This document shows positions 46,038-53,390 of a stretch of 64,000 nt of DNA, one piece after another. The stretch is from NCBI GenBank assembly GCA_959606905.1, contig CAUHML010000010.1:17513-81512 (forward strand). The letters run 5' to 3'. The notes beneath the pieces were generated by a model, which was given only the letters and a program-made list of their open reading frames with translations, made no database searches and had not been told where the DNA came from. The translations under genes and the position numbers were made by a program. The first letter of the stretch is position 1. The number at the start of each line of letters is the position of its first letter. Origin of the DNA: an uncultured Bacteroides sp. (GTDB taxonomy: Bacteria; Bacteroidota; Bacteroidia; Bacteroidales; Bacteroidaceae).

Positions 46038-46577
46038 ATGAAAAAACTGATTTTATTTCTTTCGCTGATATTATCGGTCGGTTTTGCATCCGCACAGTCA
46101 GAAATCCCTTCCGATAGTATTCGTCGTGCCCCCTCGGCTAATATTAAGGAGTTTGGCGGCTTTTTATTGGATATGGGATTGATGAATGTAGCTCCTCCCA
46201 AACTTCCTAAATTCAGCCTGGATGTGCCGAATATGAGTAAAGACTATAATCAACTGTTCCGTCTGAATACGGATGCCACATACTCACAAGGATTCTCTGA
46301 TGCTTTTTCTCCTTCTGCCTTTTCCGGTTTCGGATACGGGTATGGCTTGGGGCTGTCGTCTTCTCCACAGTTCATGCAAATGGGATCTTTTAAGCTGAAA
46401 AACGGTATGAGGATTAATACATACGGAGATTATGACAAAGACGGTTGGAGAGTGCCCAACCGAAGTGCCATGCCTTGGGAAAAGAATAATTTCCGGGGAG
46501 CATTCGAACTAAAATCCGCAAACGGTAATTTCGGTATACGGATTGAAGTACAGCAAGGACGAAACGGTCCTTACTAA
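46038..46577 (+). CDS. Exported protein of unknown function
   Basis: This 179-residue protein has a clear signal peptide (LILFLSLILSVGFASA, cut after about 19). The mature part has a Pro/Lys-rich start, a Gly/Ser/aromatic stretch (GFGYGYGLGLSSS) and a final domain with MRINTYGDYDKDGWRVPNR and FELKSANGNFGIRIEVQ. It probably resides in the periplasm or outer membrane. A TATCTTTG -7 box (46008-46015) lies upstream without a clear -33 partner. No family was recognised. Confidence 0.8.
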   Translation: MKKLILFLSLILSVGFASAQSEIPSDSIRRAPSANIKEFGGFLLDMGLMNVAPPKLPKFSLDVPNMSKDYNQLFRLNTDATYSQGFSDAFSPSAFSGFGYGYGLGLSSSPQFMQMGSFKLKNGMRINTYGDYDKDGWRVPNRSAMPWEKNNFRGAFELKSANGNFGIRIEVQQGRNGPY

Positions 46578-46597
46578 ATATATGAAGGCTAGGTTTA

Positions 46598-47617
46598 CTA
46601 TTTGCCTGATTTAAAAGCCTTATCCGCAGCGTACATTGCATCCGCTATCCTATCACACCACTTATCAAACTCCAGATCAGGCGTTTGACTCTCAGGATGT
46701 GTAAGCATATAATGCACGGATTGTCTCAGACCGTCCACCATTGATACAGTACAGATAAAATCCGGGACAAGTCTCTTGATCTTCGAATTATCAAAAACGA
46801 CTGTGGCAGCCTTGTCACCTAATAGTTCCCCTCTGAAATCATAAGTTTCTCCATGTCCGGCAAGAAAATCCGAAGCTACGTGTAACGCATTCAGCGGTTT
46901 TCCTAATGCATCGGCAATGGTTTCATAAATCTGATTCCAAGTCATACTTTCGTCGGTTGTGATATGGAAAGCATTCCCGATAGCATGAGGGTTTGCCATT
47001 AAACCGACATATCCTTTGGCAAAGTCCTTAGAATGTGTCAGTGTCCATAACGAACTTCCGTCACCAGGGATAATCACAGGCTTTCCGTCAAGGATACGCT
47101 TTAAGATCTGCCAGTTTCCTTTAGCTCCATGCACAGATACGGGAGGCTTCGTTCCATTGTAGGTATGGCTCGGACGAACGATAGTCACGGGAAAGCCGGT
47201 TGTCCGGTAAGCAGTCATCAGCACTTCTTCCGCTTCAATTTTATTACGCGAGTACTCCCAAAAAGGATTTACTAATGGAGTACTTTCCGTAATGCGGTAA
47301 TCTGTCTGCGGTTTTTGATAGGCAGAAGCACTACTGATGAAAATATATTGTTTTGTCTTATGCTGAAACAGACGGATATCTCGTTCTACATCTTTCGCCG
47401 TATAACCTATAAATTGGGCAACGACATCATAGCTTTCGTGTGCTATAGCTTTCGCCACCGCCTGTTCGTCATGGATGTCCGCCACGATGCTACGCATACC
47501 TTCCGGCAGTTTTTTCGAACCTCTATTGAGCAGCGTAATCTCCCACCCTCTCTGTTGTGCCAATGCTACGACATCGGTACTGATCGTACCTGTTCCGCCA
47601 ATAAATAATGCTTTCAT
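46598..47617 (-). CDS. NAD-dependent epimerase/dehydratase family protein
   Basis: This 339-residue extended SDR starts at ATG 47617 with ALFIGGTGTISTDVVALA, a GxxGxxS-type variant nucleotide loop. Other landmarks are VVAQFIGYTAKDVERDI, FISSASAYQKP, YSRNKIEAEEVL (YxxxK catalytic pair) and VRPSHTYN. The substrate is unknown; relatives act on sugar nucleotides or RNA-processing-like substrates (CSP41-type). It is divergent from two AraC-type regulators, with a 168-base gap, and may be their target. A TATCTTTG -7 box lies upstream at 47644-47651. Confidence 0.86.
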   Translation of the reverse strand: MKALFIGGTGTISTDVVALAQQRGWEITLLNRGSKKLPEGMRSIVADIHDEQAVAKAIAHESYDVVAQFIGYTAKDVERDIRLFQHKTKQYIFISSASAYQKPQTDYRITESTPLVNPFWEYSRNKIEAEEVLMTAYRTTGFPVTIVRPSHTYNGTKPPVSVHGAKGNWQILKRILDGKPVIIPGDGSSLWTLTHSKDFAKGYVGLMANPHAIGNAFHITTDESMTWNQIYETIADALGKPLNALHVASDFLAGHGETYDFRGELLGDKAATVVFDNSKIKRLVPDFICTVSMVDGLRQSVHYMLTHPESQTPDLEFDKWCDRIADAMYAADKAFKSGK

Positions 47618-47785
47618 AAAAGTAGGTATTAAAATTTTTGGAACAAAGATATTAATTCTGCCTTTGACTACCAACGTTGTATACAAATTACTGATTCTTG
47701 TACCTATATTACTGTTTTGCAAATATGATATAGATAAGATATTCTTAAAAGTTTTATCTTTGCCTATGATAAAACTGTAAGCCGT

Positions 47786-48688
47786 ATGGATGAAATTACC
47801 AAAATTGAAACTATTGATCAGTACGACCAATTGTTCGGACTGGAAACTTTGCACCCTTTAGTGAATGTGATCGACTTTTCAAAAGCGACAAAAACAGTAG
47901 AATACTATCACATGAATATCGGATTCTACTCTCTGTTTTTGAAAGACATTAATTGCGGAGACCTTAAATATGGGCGTAACTATTATGACTATCAGGAAGG
48001 AACGGTCGTCTGTATGGCCCCAGGTCAAGTGATTGGTATAGATAACCGGAAGAAAACTCCTCAACGTACAAAATCGATCGGGGTCTTGTTTCATCCCGAC
48101 CTGATCCGGGGAACTTCTCTGGGACAGAATATCAAGAATTATTCTTTCTTTTCTTATGAAGTTAATGAAGCCTTGCATCTATCCGAACAGGAAAAAGAAA
48201 TTGTAACGGACTGTATACATAAAATACAAATCGAACTGGAACATGCTATCGACAAGCATAGCAAACAACTTATTGTCCGCAATATCGAACTATTACTCGA
48301 TTATTGTATGCGTTTCTATGAACGGCAGTTTATCACACGCAATCAGGTAAACAAAGACATTATCGTGCGGTTCGAACATCTATTGGATGAATATTTCCAA
48401 GGGCAGGTAGCATTGACCGAAGGGTTGCCTTCCGTGAAATATTTTGCAGACAAGGTATGCCTTTCTCCTAATTACTTCGGCGACTTGATAAAAAAAGAAA
48501 CTGGTAAAACTGCGCAGGAATATATTCAGTGCCGTATCATTGAACTTGCCAAAGAACGAATATTGGAAGGTTCGCAAACGGTCAGCCAGATAGCTTATGA
48601 ACTGGGATTCCAGTATCCTCAACACTTCAGCCGGCTATTTAAAAAACATGTCGGATATACACCGAATGAATATAAACAGCAGAACTAA
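47786..48688 (+). CDS. AraC-family transcriptional regulator
   Basis: This 300-residue regulator has a cupin-like sensing N-terminal half (about 1-170, LHPLVNVIDFSKATKT to GVLFHPDLIRG) and a C-terminal double HTH. The HTH has VKYFADKVCLSPNYFGDLIK and VSQIAYELGFQYPQHFSRLF, ending in the usual GYTPNEYK. It stands divergent from the epimerase gene and 30 bases before a paralogue. It probably controls the epimerase; the effector is unknown. Confidence 0.9.
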   Translation: MDEITKIETIDQYDQLFGLETLHPLVNVIDFSKATKTVEYYHMNIGFYSLFLKDINCGDLKYGRNYYDYQEGTVVCMAPGQVIGIDNRKKTPQRTKSIGVLFHPDLIRGTSLGQNIKNYSFFSYEVNEALHLSEQEKEIVTDCIHKIQIELEHAIDKHSKQLIVRNIELLLDYCMRFYERQFITRNQVNKDIIVRFEHLLDEYFQGQVALTEGLPSVKYFADKVCLSPNYFGDLIKKETGKTAQEYIQCRIIELAKERILEGSQTVSQIAYELGFQYPQHFSRLFKKHVGYTPNEYKQQN

Positions 48689-48717
48689 GAACATACACCG
48701 GAGAGATCGTTAACGTC

Positions 48718-49617
48718 ATGGGAGATAAAGTACTCAAAATAGGAACCGTGCATCAATGTAATTGTTGCCTGGGAAGTAAGACACTGCATCCGCTAGTCAG
48801 TGTCATCGACCTTTCGAAGGCTGACTTATCTCCTCATACGGACATTAAATTCGGATTCTATACGATTCTGTTGAGTGAATGTAAGTGTGAGGCCTATGCA
48901 TACGGGCACCAATATTGTGATTTCTCGGACGGAACTCTCGTTTGCCTGACTCCCGGAGAGTCAATCAGTATGAAGGAGAACAACAAGGAATTTCCTTCCA
49001 AGGGATGGATATTGGCCTTTCACCCCGACTTGATTTGCGGGACTCCGCTCGGACTCAATATACACAATTATACTTTCTTCTCTTATTGTCCGGAGGAAGC
49101 ACTGCATCTCTCTCTACGCGAAAAACAGATTATTCTGGAGTTCCTGGAGAGGATTCGGCAAGAGCTTGAGCGCTGCATTGACCGACACAGCAAAAAAATC
49201 ATTTCAAAATACATTGAACTTTTGCTGGATTATTGTACCCGCTTCTACGAACGCCAGTTTATCACACGTAGCGAAGTCAATAAAAAGGTGTTCAGAGAAT
49301 TCAATCATCTGCTTGATAATCATTTCAATGTGAAAGTAAGCCTATCAACTGATGTGTTATCCGATGAATATTGTGCTAATCTCCTGCATTTATCGCCTGC
49401 ATATTTTAATGATTTACTGAAATATGAAATAGGAAAAGAGTTCAAAGAGTATATCCAGTTCAAACGTTTCGAGATAGCCAAAGGATGGTTGGTAAATACG
49501 GATAAAACGCTCGGCCAGATTGCACAAGAACTAGGGTTCTCTAATTCACAGTATTTCAGCCGCTTATTCAAGAAAATCACAGGGTGTTCGCCAAATGAAT
49601 TCAGAATGCCCAACTAA
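48718..49617 (+). CDS. AraC-family transcriptional regulator (tandem paralogue)
   Basis: This 299-residue regulator is a paralogue of its neighbour: both share LHPLVSVIDLSKA-type starts, LICGTPLGLNIHNYTFFSY and RFYERQFITRSEVNK. The C-terminal HTH pair is LLHLSPAYFNDLLKYE and LGQIAQELGFSNSQYFSRLF. Cysteines are more frequent in the N-terminal half (HQCNCCLGSK, ECKCEAY), which might bind metal or sense redox. It probably arose by tandem duplication and is cotranscribed. Confidence 0.88.
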   Translation: MGDKVLKIGTVHQCNCCLGSKTLHPLVSVIDLSKADLSPHTDIKFGFYTILLSECKCEAYAYGHQYCDFSDGTLVCLTPGESISMKENNKEFPSKGWILAFHPDLICGTPLGLNIHNYTFFSYCPEEALHLSLREKQIILEFLERIRQELERCIDRHSKKIISKYIELLLDYCTRFYERQFITRSEVNKKVFREFNHLLDNHFNVKVSLSTDVLSDEYCANLLHLSPAYFNDLLKYEIGKEFKEYIQFKRFEIAKGWLVNTDKTLGQIAQELGFSNSQYFSRLFKKITGCSPNEFRMPN

Positions 49618-49713
49618 AATTATTTAGTTAACGGCAGAAATCCTTAATAAAAATAGAATCGGGAAATAAAACTCTTAATCAATGTTATAAAACATACTTT
49701 TTTTCTTGGATTA

Positions 49714-49744
49714 TTTGCAGATTTCACAAAAGTGCGTACATTTG
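49714..49744 (+). promoter_or_regulatory. Promoter upstream of a small terminated transcript
   Basis: TTTG (49714-49717), a 19-base spacer and TACATTTG (49737-49744) match the Bacteroides consensus. The start would be near 49751. A strong terminator lies at 49788-49812, 98 bases before any gene. Confidence 0.7.
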
Positions 49745-49750
49745 CAATGT

Positions 49751-49812
49751 GTTTTTCATAGTATTAGATTTAAGGTTAACAAAGGTTGGAGCAAGGCGTT
49801 GCTCCTTTTTTT
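49751..49812 (+). ncRNA. Candidate short RNA or attenuated leader (about 60 nt)
   Basis: A promoter (49714-49744) is followed after about 37 bases by an intrinsic terminator: GGAGCAA, loop GGCG, TTGCTCC and seven T (49788-49812). No open reading frame of note lies between. A second promoter then drives the peptidase gene. So the 62-base transcript may be a small RNA in its own right or a conditional attenuator. Confidence 0.5.
49788..49812 (+). terminator. Strong intrinsic terminator in the clostripain-gene leader
   Basis: GGAGCAA (49788-49794), loop GGCG, TTGCTCC (49799-49805), then T7. It is a 7-bp GC-containing stem with a classical U-tract. Confidence 0.8.
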
Positions 49813-49843
49813 ATGTCTATACCTCACAGAAATCCTACAATCA

Positions 49844-49876
49844 GTTGTAGAAATCACTATTTTTTCAGTAGTTTTG
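49844..49876 (+). promoter_or_regulatory. Second promoter, proximal to the peptidase gene
   Basis: GTTG (49844-49847; one mismatch), a 21-base spacer and TAGTTTTG (49869-49876) fit the Bacteroides consensus. The start would be near 49883, 27 bases before ATG 49910. Confidence 0.55.
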
Positions 49877-49909
49877 CAGAAACTCTGATAATTTAATTCA
49901 AGAAACAAA

Positions 49910-51169
49910 ATGAAGACAAAGCAAAAATATTATCATCTTATAAAACCAATCATCTTTGTGCTATTTCTATCTTTTAGCATGGCTTCGTGTGAAAAAGAAG
50001 ATATTATTCCTGAATCGCCGGATATAGAAGATACAGAAAATCCTACGGATACTGATCCCAATGAAATTGTTCCTCCTATTGTACGGGCAAATAATGAGCA
50101 AACGATATTTATGTATCTCCCTTGGTCGAACAATCTGACTTCTAACTTCTATCAGAATATCAGTGACCTGGAGAGTGTAATCGAAAAGAATATACTAAAA
50201 AATGAACGTGTCATAGTATTTATGTGTACCGAAGCTACAGAAGCTACTCTTTTTGAACTCGTTTATGAAAACGGTAAAAGCGTGCGCAAGACCTATAAGC
50301 AGTATACTGATCCCGTATATACAACAGCCGAAGGAATTACATCTATCCTTAATGATGTTCGGGAATGTACACCAGCCCAACGTTACTCTATGATTATCGG
50401 TTGTCATGGTATGGGATGGATACCTGTATCAAATGCCCAATCACGCAGTAACCTTTGTGTCAACAAAATGCACTGGGAGTATGAGAATGTACCTATGACA
50501 CGTTATTTCGGAGGATTATATCCCCAATATCAAACCGACATAACCACACTTGCTCAAGGTATCTCCAATGCCGGATTGAAAATGGAATATATACTTTTTG
50601 ATGATTGTTACATGTCGACAGTAGAAGTTGCTTATGATCTTAAAAATGTGACTAATCATCTGATAGCGTCTACCTGTGAAATAATGGCGTACGGTATGCC
50701 ATACGCAAAGATCGGACAGTATTTGATAGGAGAAATTAATTATGAAAAGATCTGTAATGGATTCGATGACTTTTATTCAAATTATGAGATGCCATGCGGC
50801 ACTATCGCTGTCACGGATTGCGCAGAATTGGATCATTTGGCAACTATAATGAAGGACATAAATAGCCAATATACATTTGATACGACATTAACCGGGTCAC
50901 TGCAAAGATTAGACGGCTATTCTCCTGTTATATTCTTTGATTGCGGAGATTATGTATCAAAGTTATGTTCCAACCAGGAATTACTGGCTCAATTCAACGA
51001 ACAACTTAACCGCACTGTTCCATTCAAAAGAAATACAGATTATTTCTATTCTATGAGTAGAGGAAAGGTAAAAATAGAAACTTTCTCCGGTATCACCATT
51101 TCCGATCCCAGTACTAATGACCTCGCTTCCGCAAAAGAAAAAACAGCATGGTATGCAGCTACTCATTAA
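49910..51169 (+). CDS. Clostripain-family (C11) cysteine peptidase, lipoprotein
   Basis: This 419-residue surface or periplasmic protein has a lipobox signal (FVLFLSFSMASC, Cys about 27), an acidic Pro-rich linker (ESPDIEDTENPTDTDPNE), then the C11 peptidase fold. The catalytic-type His lies in IIGCHGMGWIP and the Cys in ILFDDCYMSTVEVAYDL. Such enzymes cleave after basic residues and resemble fragipain of B. fragilis. It is a single gene with two possible promoters upstream. The substrate is unknown. Confidence 0.88.
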   Translation: MKTKQKYYHLIKPIIFVLFLSFSMASCEKEDIIPESPDIEDTENPTDTDPNEIVPPIVRANNEQTIFMYLPWSNNLTSNFYQNISDLESVIEKNILKNERVIVFMCTEATEATLFELVYENGKSVRKTYKQYTDPVYTTAEGITSILNDVRECTPAQRYSMIIGCHGMGWIPVSNAQSRSNLCVNKMHWEYENVPMTRYFGGLYPQYQTDITTLAQGISNAGLKMEYILFDDCYMSTVEVAYDLKNVTNHLIASTCEIMAYGMPYAKIGQYLIGEINYEKICNGFDDFYSNYEMPCGTIAVTDCAELDHLATIMKDINSQYTFDTTLTGSLQRLDGYSPVIFFDCGDYVSKLCSNQELLAQFNEQLNRTVPFKRNTDYFYSMSRGKVKIETFSGITISDPSTNDLASAKEKTAWYAATH

Positions 51170-51241
51170 ATCTATTAAAAGAGATATTTTCTAATTTGTA
51201 GATATTCAAGAACAACAGCTCTATACATCTTATAAAAAATC

Positions 51242-52159
51242 ATGAGAAATATATTAATCATCGGTGCTAACGGATTCACCGGACGCCAATTACTGAAGGA
51301 TTTATCTGCCCATAAACAATATAATGTGACCGGCTGTTCCCTGCACTCGGATATCTTTCCAGCTTTAGAGAATACAAAGAAGTATCGTTTCATTGAAGTT
51401 GATATACGGAATGAAGCGTCCGTAAAAGAGTTGTTCAAAGCAATTTGTCCGGATGTAGTTATCAACTGTTCCGCTTTATCTGTTCCCGATTATTGTGAAA
51501 CACACCATGAAGAGGCTTACCTCATAAACGTTACCGCGGTAGAACAACTGGCACACCTTTGCAAAGAATACCAAAGCCGTTTCATCCATTTATCCACTGA
51601 TTTCGTATTTGACGGAAAGATAAATGAGAGAACCGGACAGCTATATACAGAAGAAATACTCCCCGCTCCTGTCAACTATTACGGATTCACCAAATGGAAA
51701 GGAGAAGAAAAAGTTGCCGATATTTGTAGTAATTATGCCATTGCACGTGTAGAGATTGTGTATGGAAAAGCACTGCCCGGACAGCATGGAAATATCGTTC
51801 AATTAGTAATGAACCGTTTGAAAGCCGGACAAGAGATTCGTGTTGTATCCGACCAATGGCGCACGCCAACTTTTGTAGGAGATCTATCAGACGGGATACA
51901 ACGCCTGATAGAAAATACGGCCAACGGAATCTTTCATATCTGTGGTGACGAATGTTTGACTATTGCAGAAATAGCTTATCAGGTAGCAGACTACATGAAA
52001 TTAAACCGCGCGCTCATTCATTCTGTTACGACAGAAGAAATGCAAGAATCCACTCCCCGCCCGCGTTTTAGCGGAATGAGTATCGAGAAAGCACGAACAA
52101 TACTCGGATACAATCCGCGAAAACTAAAGGAAGTCCTTCTGGATTGGAACAGTATATAA
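51242..52159 (+). CDS. RmlD-like sugar-nucleotide-binding reductase
   Basis: This 305-residue SDR of the RmlD substrate-binding family has the start ILIIGANGFTGRQLLKDL, NCSALSVPDYCE, HLSTDFVFDG and the catalytic pair in YYGFTKWKGEEK, then VSDQWRTPTFVGDLSDGI, as in dTDP-4-dehydrorhamnose reductases. No other rml genes are nearby, so the substrate is uncertain. Members of this group also occur as MAT2B-like proteins. Confidence 0.86.
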   Translation: MRNILIIGANGFTGRQLLKDLSAHKQYNVTGCSLHSDIFPALENTKKYRFIEVDIRNEASVKELFKAICPDVVINCSALSVPDYCETHHEEAYLINVTAVEQLAHLCKEYQSRFIHLSTDFVFDGKINERTGQLYTEEILPAPVNYYGFTKWKGEEKVADICSNYAIARVEIVYGKALPGQHGNIVQLVMNRLKAGQEIRVVSDQWRTPTFVGDLSDGIQRLIENTANGIFHICGDECLTIAEIAYQVADYMKLNRALIHSVTTEEMQESTPRPRFSGMSIEKARTILGYNPRKLKEVLLDWNSI

Positions 52160-52174
52160 TTATTGCATATTTAT

Positions 52175-52205
52175 TTTGAAAATATACAAAAAGTTCATAT
52201 CTTTG
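52175..52205 (+). promoter_or_regulatory. Promoter of the leader peptide-lysO operon
   Basis: TTTG (52175-52178), a 19-base spacer and TATCTTTG (52198-52205) match the Bacteroides consensus exactly. The start would lie near 52212, about 14 bases before the leader-peptide ATG and 278 bases before lysO. Confidence 0.8.
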
Positions 52206-52225
52206 CACCAAAATTAAGAAGACCA

Positions 52226-52336
52226 ATGATGAATCAGAGATTACAACTACATAACACTGCTTACTTTCTTGCGGAAATCCCCAATTTCTGTAAGTCATGT
52301 TGCGTGCATGTACATTGGTTCAGTGGATTCATCTAA
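52226..52336 (+). CDS. Candidate cysteine-rich leader peptide (36 aa)
   Basis: A 36-codon frame begins at ATG 52226, about 14 bases after the predicted transcript start, and ends at TAA 52334-52336. The peptide starts MMNQRLQLHNTAYFLAEI and then has FCKSCCVHVHWF, with three Cys and two His close together. It ends 154 bases before the first lysO gene. Two hairpins follow it. This looks like a regulatory upstream peptide sensed through translation, but the family was not recognised and coding is not proven. Confidence 0.5.
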   Translation: MMNQRLQLHNTAYFLAEIPNFCKSCCVHVHWFSGFI

Positions 52337-52360
52337 ATTCCCCTTTCTTTGATTATAGGA

Positions 52361-52433
52361 GCTACTTGCTGATTCACTCTGTTGCTCACAAGTAGCATTT
52401 ATCCTGACTTTCAATAAGATAAATTATCTTTTT
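52361..52433 (+). promoter_or_regulatory. Leader hairpins before lysO
   Basis: GCTACTTG (52361-52368) pairs with CAAGTAGC (52389-52396). A second weak hairpin, AAGAT/ATCTT (52416-52430), is followed by TTT. They lie between the leader peptide and the lysO ATG and could form a terminator/antiterminator or translation switch. Confidence 0.45.
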
Positions 52434-52489
52434 GGAGAATTATTCGTGTGGCTTATTCAAATGTATAACCTGACCTAAATATATACAAT

Positions 52490-52768
52490 ATGTTTTCTAT
52501 TATATCTACCATGTTTCTAGGAATCGGAATCGGCTATGTATTGCGTAACTGGACTATTTTACAAAAGACAGAAAAGACGATTTCTCTTACAATATTCCTC
52601 TTACTCTTTATACTTGGCGTATCTATCGGATCTAATAGTCTGATAGTAAACAATCTTGGTAAGTTCGGTAAACAAGCAATCATTCTTGCCATATCGGGTG
52701 TATTGGGAAGCTTGATTGCTGCCCGGCTGGTTTTACAACTATTCTTCAAGAAAGGAGGCGAACAATGA
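52490..52768 (+). CDS. lysO: LysO N-terminal half (DUF340 family)
   Basis: This 92-residue membrane protein has three hydrophobic segments and corresponds to the N-terminal half of LysO, the lysine exporter known in E. coli. Motifs GIGIGYVLRNWTILQ and LGVSIGSNSLIVNNL are typical. In Bacteroides LysO is split in two genes; the stop overlaps the next start by 4 bases (ATGA). Transport of lysine or an analogue is inferred from the family. Confidence 0.85.
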   Translation: MFSIISTMFLGIGIGYVLRNWTILQKTEKTISLTIFLLLFILGVSIGSNSLIVNNLGKFGKQAIILAISGVLGSLIAARLVLQLFFKKGGEQ

Positions 52769-53385
52769 AAGGAAGTCTGATTGTAATATTATTCTTTTGT
52801 GTAGGCTGTATCATGGGAGCTCTCAATAAGTTTCAATTTGACACGCATACTATTTCTATGTACATACTATATGCGCTAATGCTTCAAGTAGGAGTTAGCA
52901 TCGGTTCCAACAAAAATCTGAAAACAATCATTTCACACCTGCATCCCAAGATGTTACTAATTCCGTTGGGAACTATCATCGGAACATTATTATTCTCTGC
53001 TTTGGCAAGCATACTGGTAAGTCAATGGAGCGTGTTCGACTGTATGGCAGTAGGAAGCGGATTTGCCTATTATTCACTCTCTTCCATTCTTATCACCCAG
53101 TTCAAAGAACCGTCTATCGGACTGCAACTTGCCACAGAACTAGGCACAATCGCCCTACTGACTAATATCTTCCGTGAAATGATGGCACTTCTCGGCACTC
53201 CGCTTATCAAAAAGTATTTCGGAAAATTGGCTCCTATCTCTGCGGCAGGAGTCAATTCCATGGATGTATTATTGCCTTCTATCAGCAGATATTCGGGAAA
53301 AGAAATGATTCCGATTGCTATACTACACGGCATTCTCATTGATATGAGTGTTCCGGTATTCGTTTCTTTCTTCTGCAAATTCTAA
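52765..53385 (+). CDS. lysO: LysO C-terminal half (lysine exporter family)
   Basis: This 206-residue inner-membrane protein is the C-terminal half of LysO. It has about six hydrophobic segments and the conserved LMLQVGVSIGSNKNLKTI, MAVGSGFAYYSLSSI, ATELGTIALLTNIFRE and GVNSMDVLLPSI. A strong Shine-Dalgarno-like GGAGG lies just before its ATG, unusual among these genes. With its partner it forms one exporter. It is convergent with the helicase gene, 5 bases apart. Confidence 0.9.
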   Translation: MKGSLIVILFFCVGCIMGALNKFQFDTHTISMYILYALMLQVGVSIGSNKNLKTIISHLHPKMLLIPLGTIIGTLLFSALASILVSQWSVFDCMAVGSGFAYYSLSSILITQFKEPSIGLQLATELGTIALLTNIFREMMALLGTPLIKKYFGKLAPISAAGVNSMDVLLPSISRYSGKEMIPIAILHGILIDMSVPVFVSFFCKF

Positions 53386-53390
53386 GAGCT

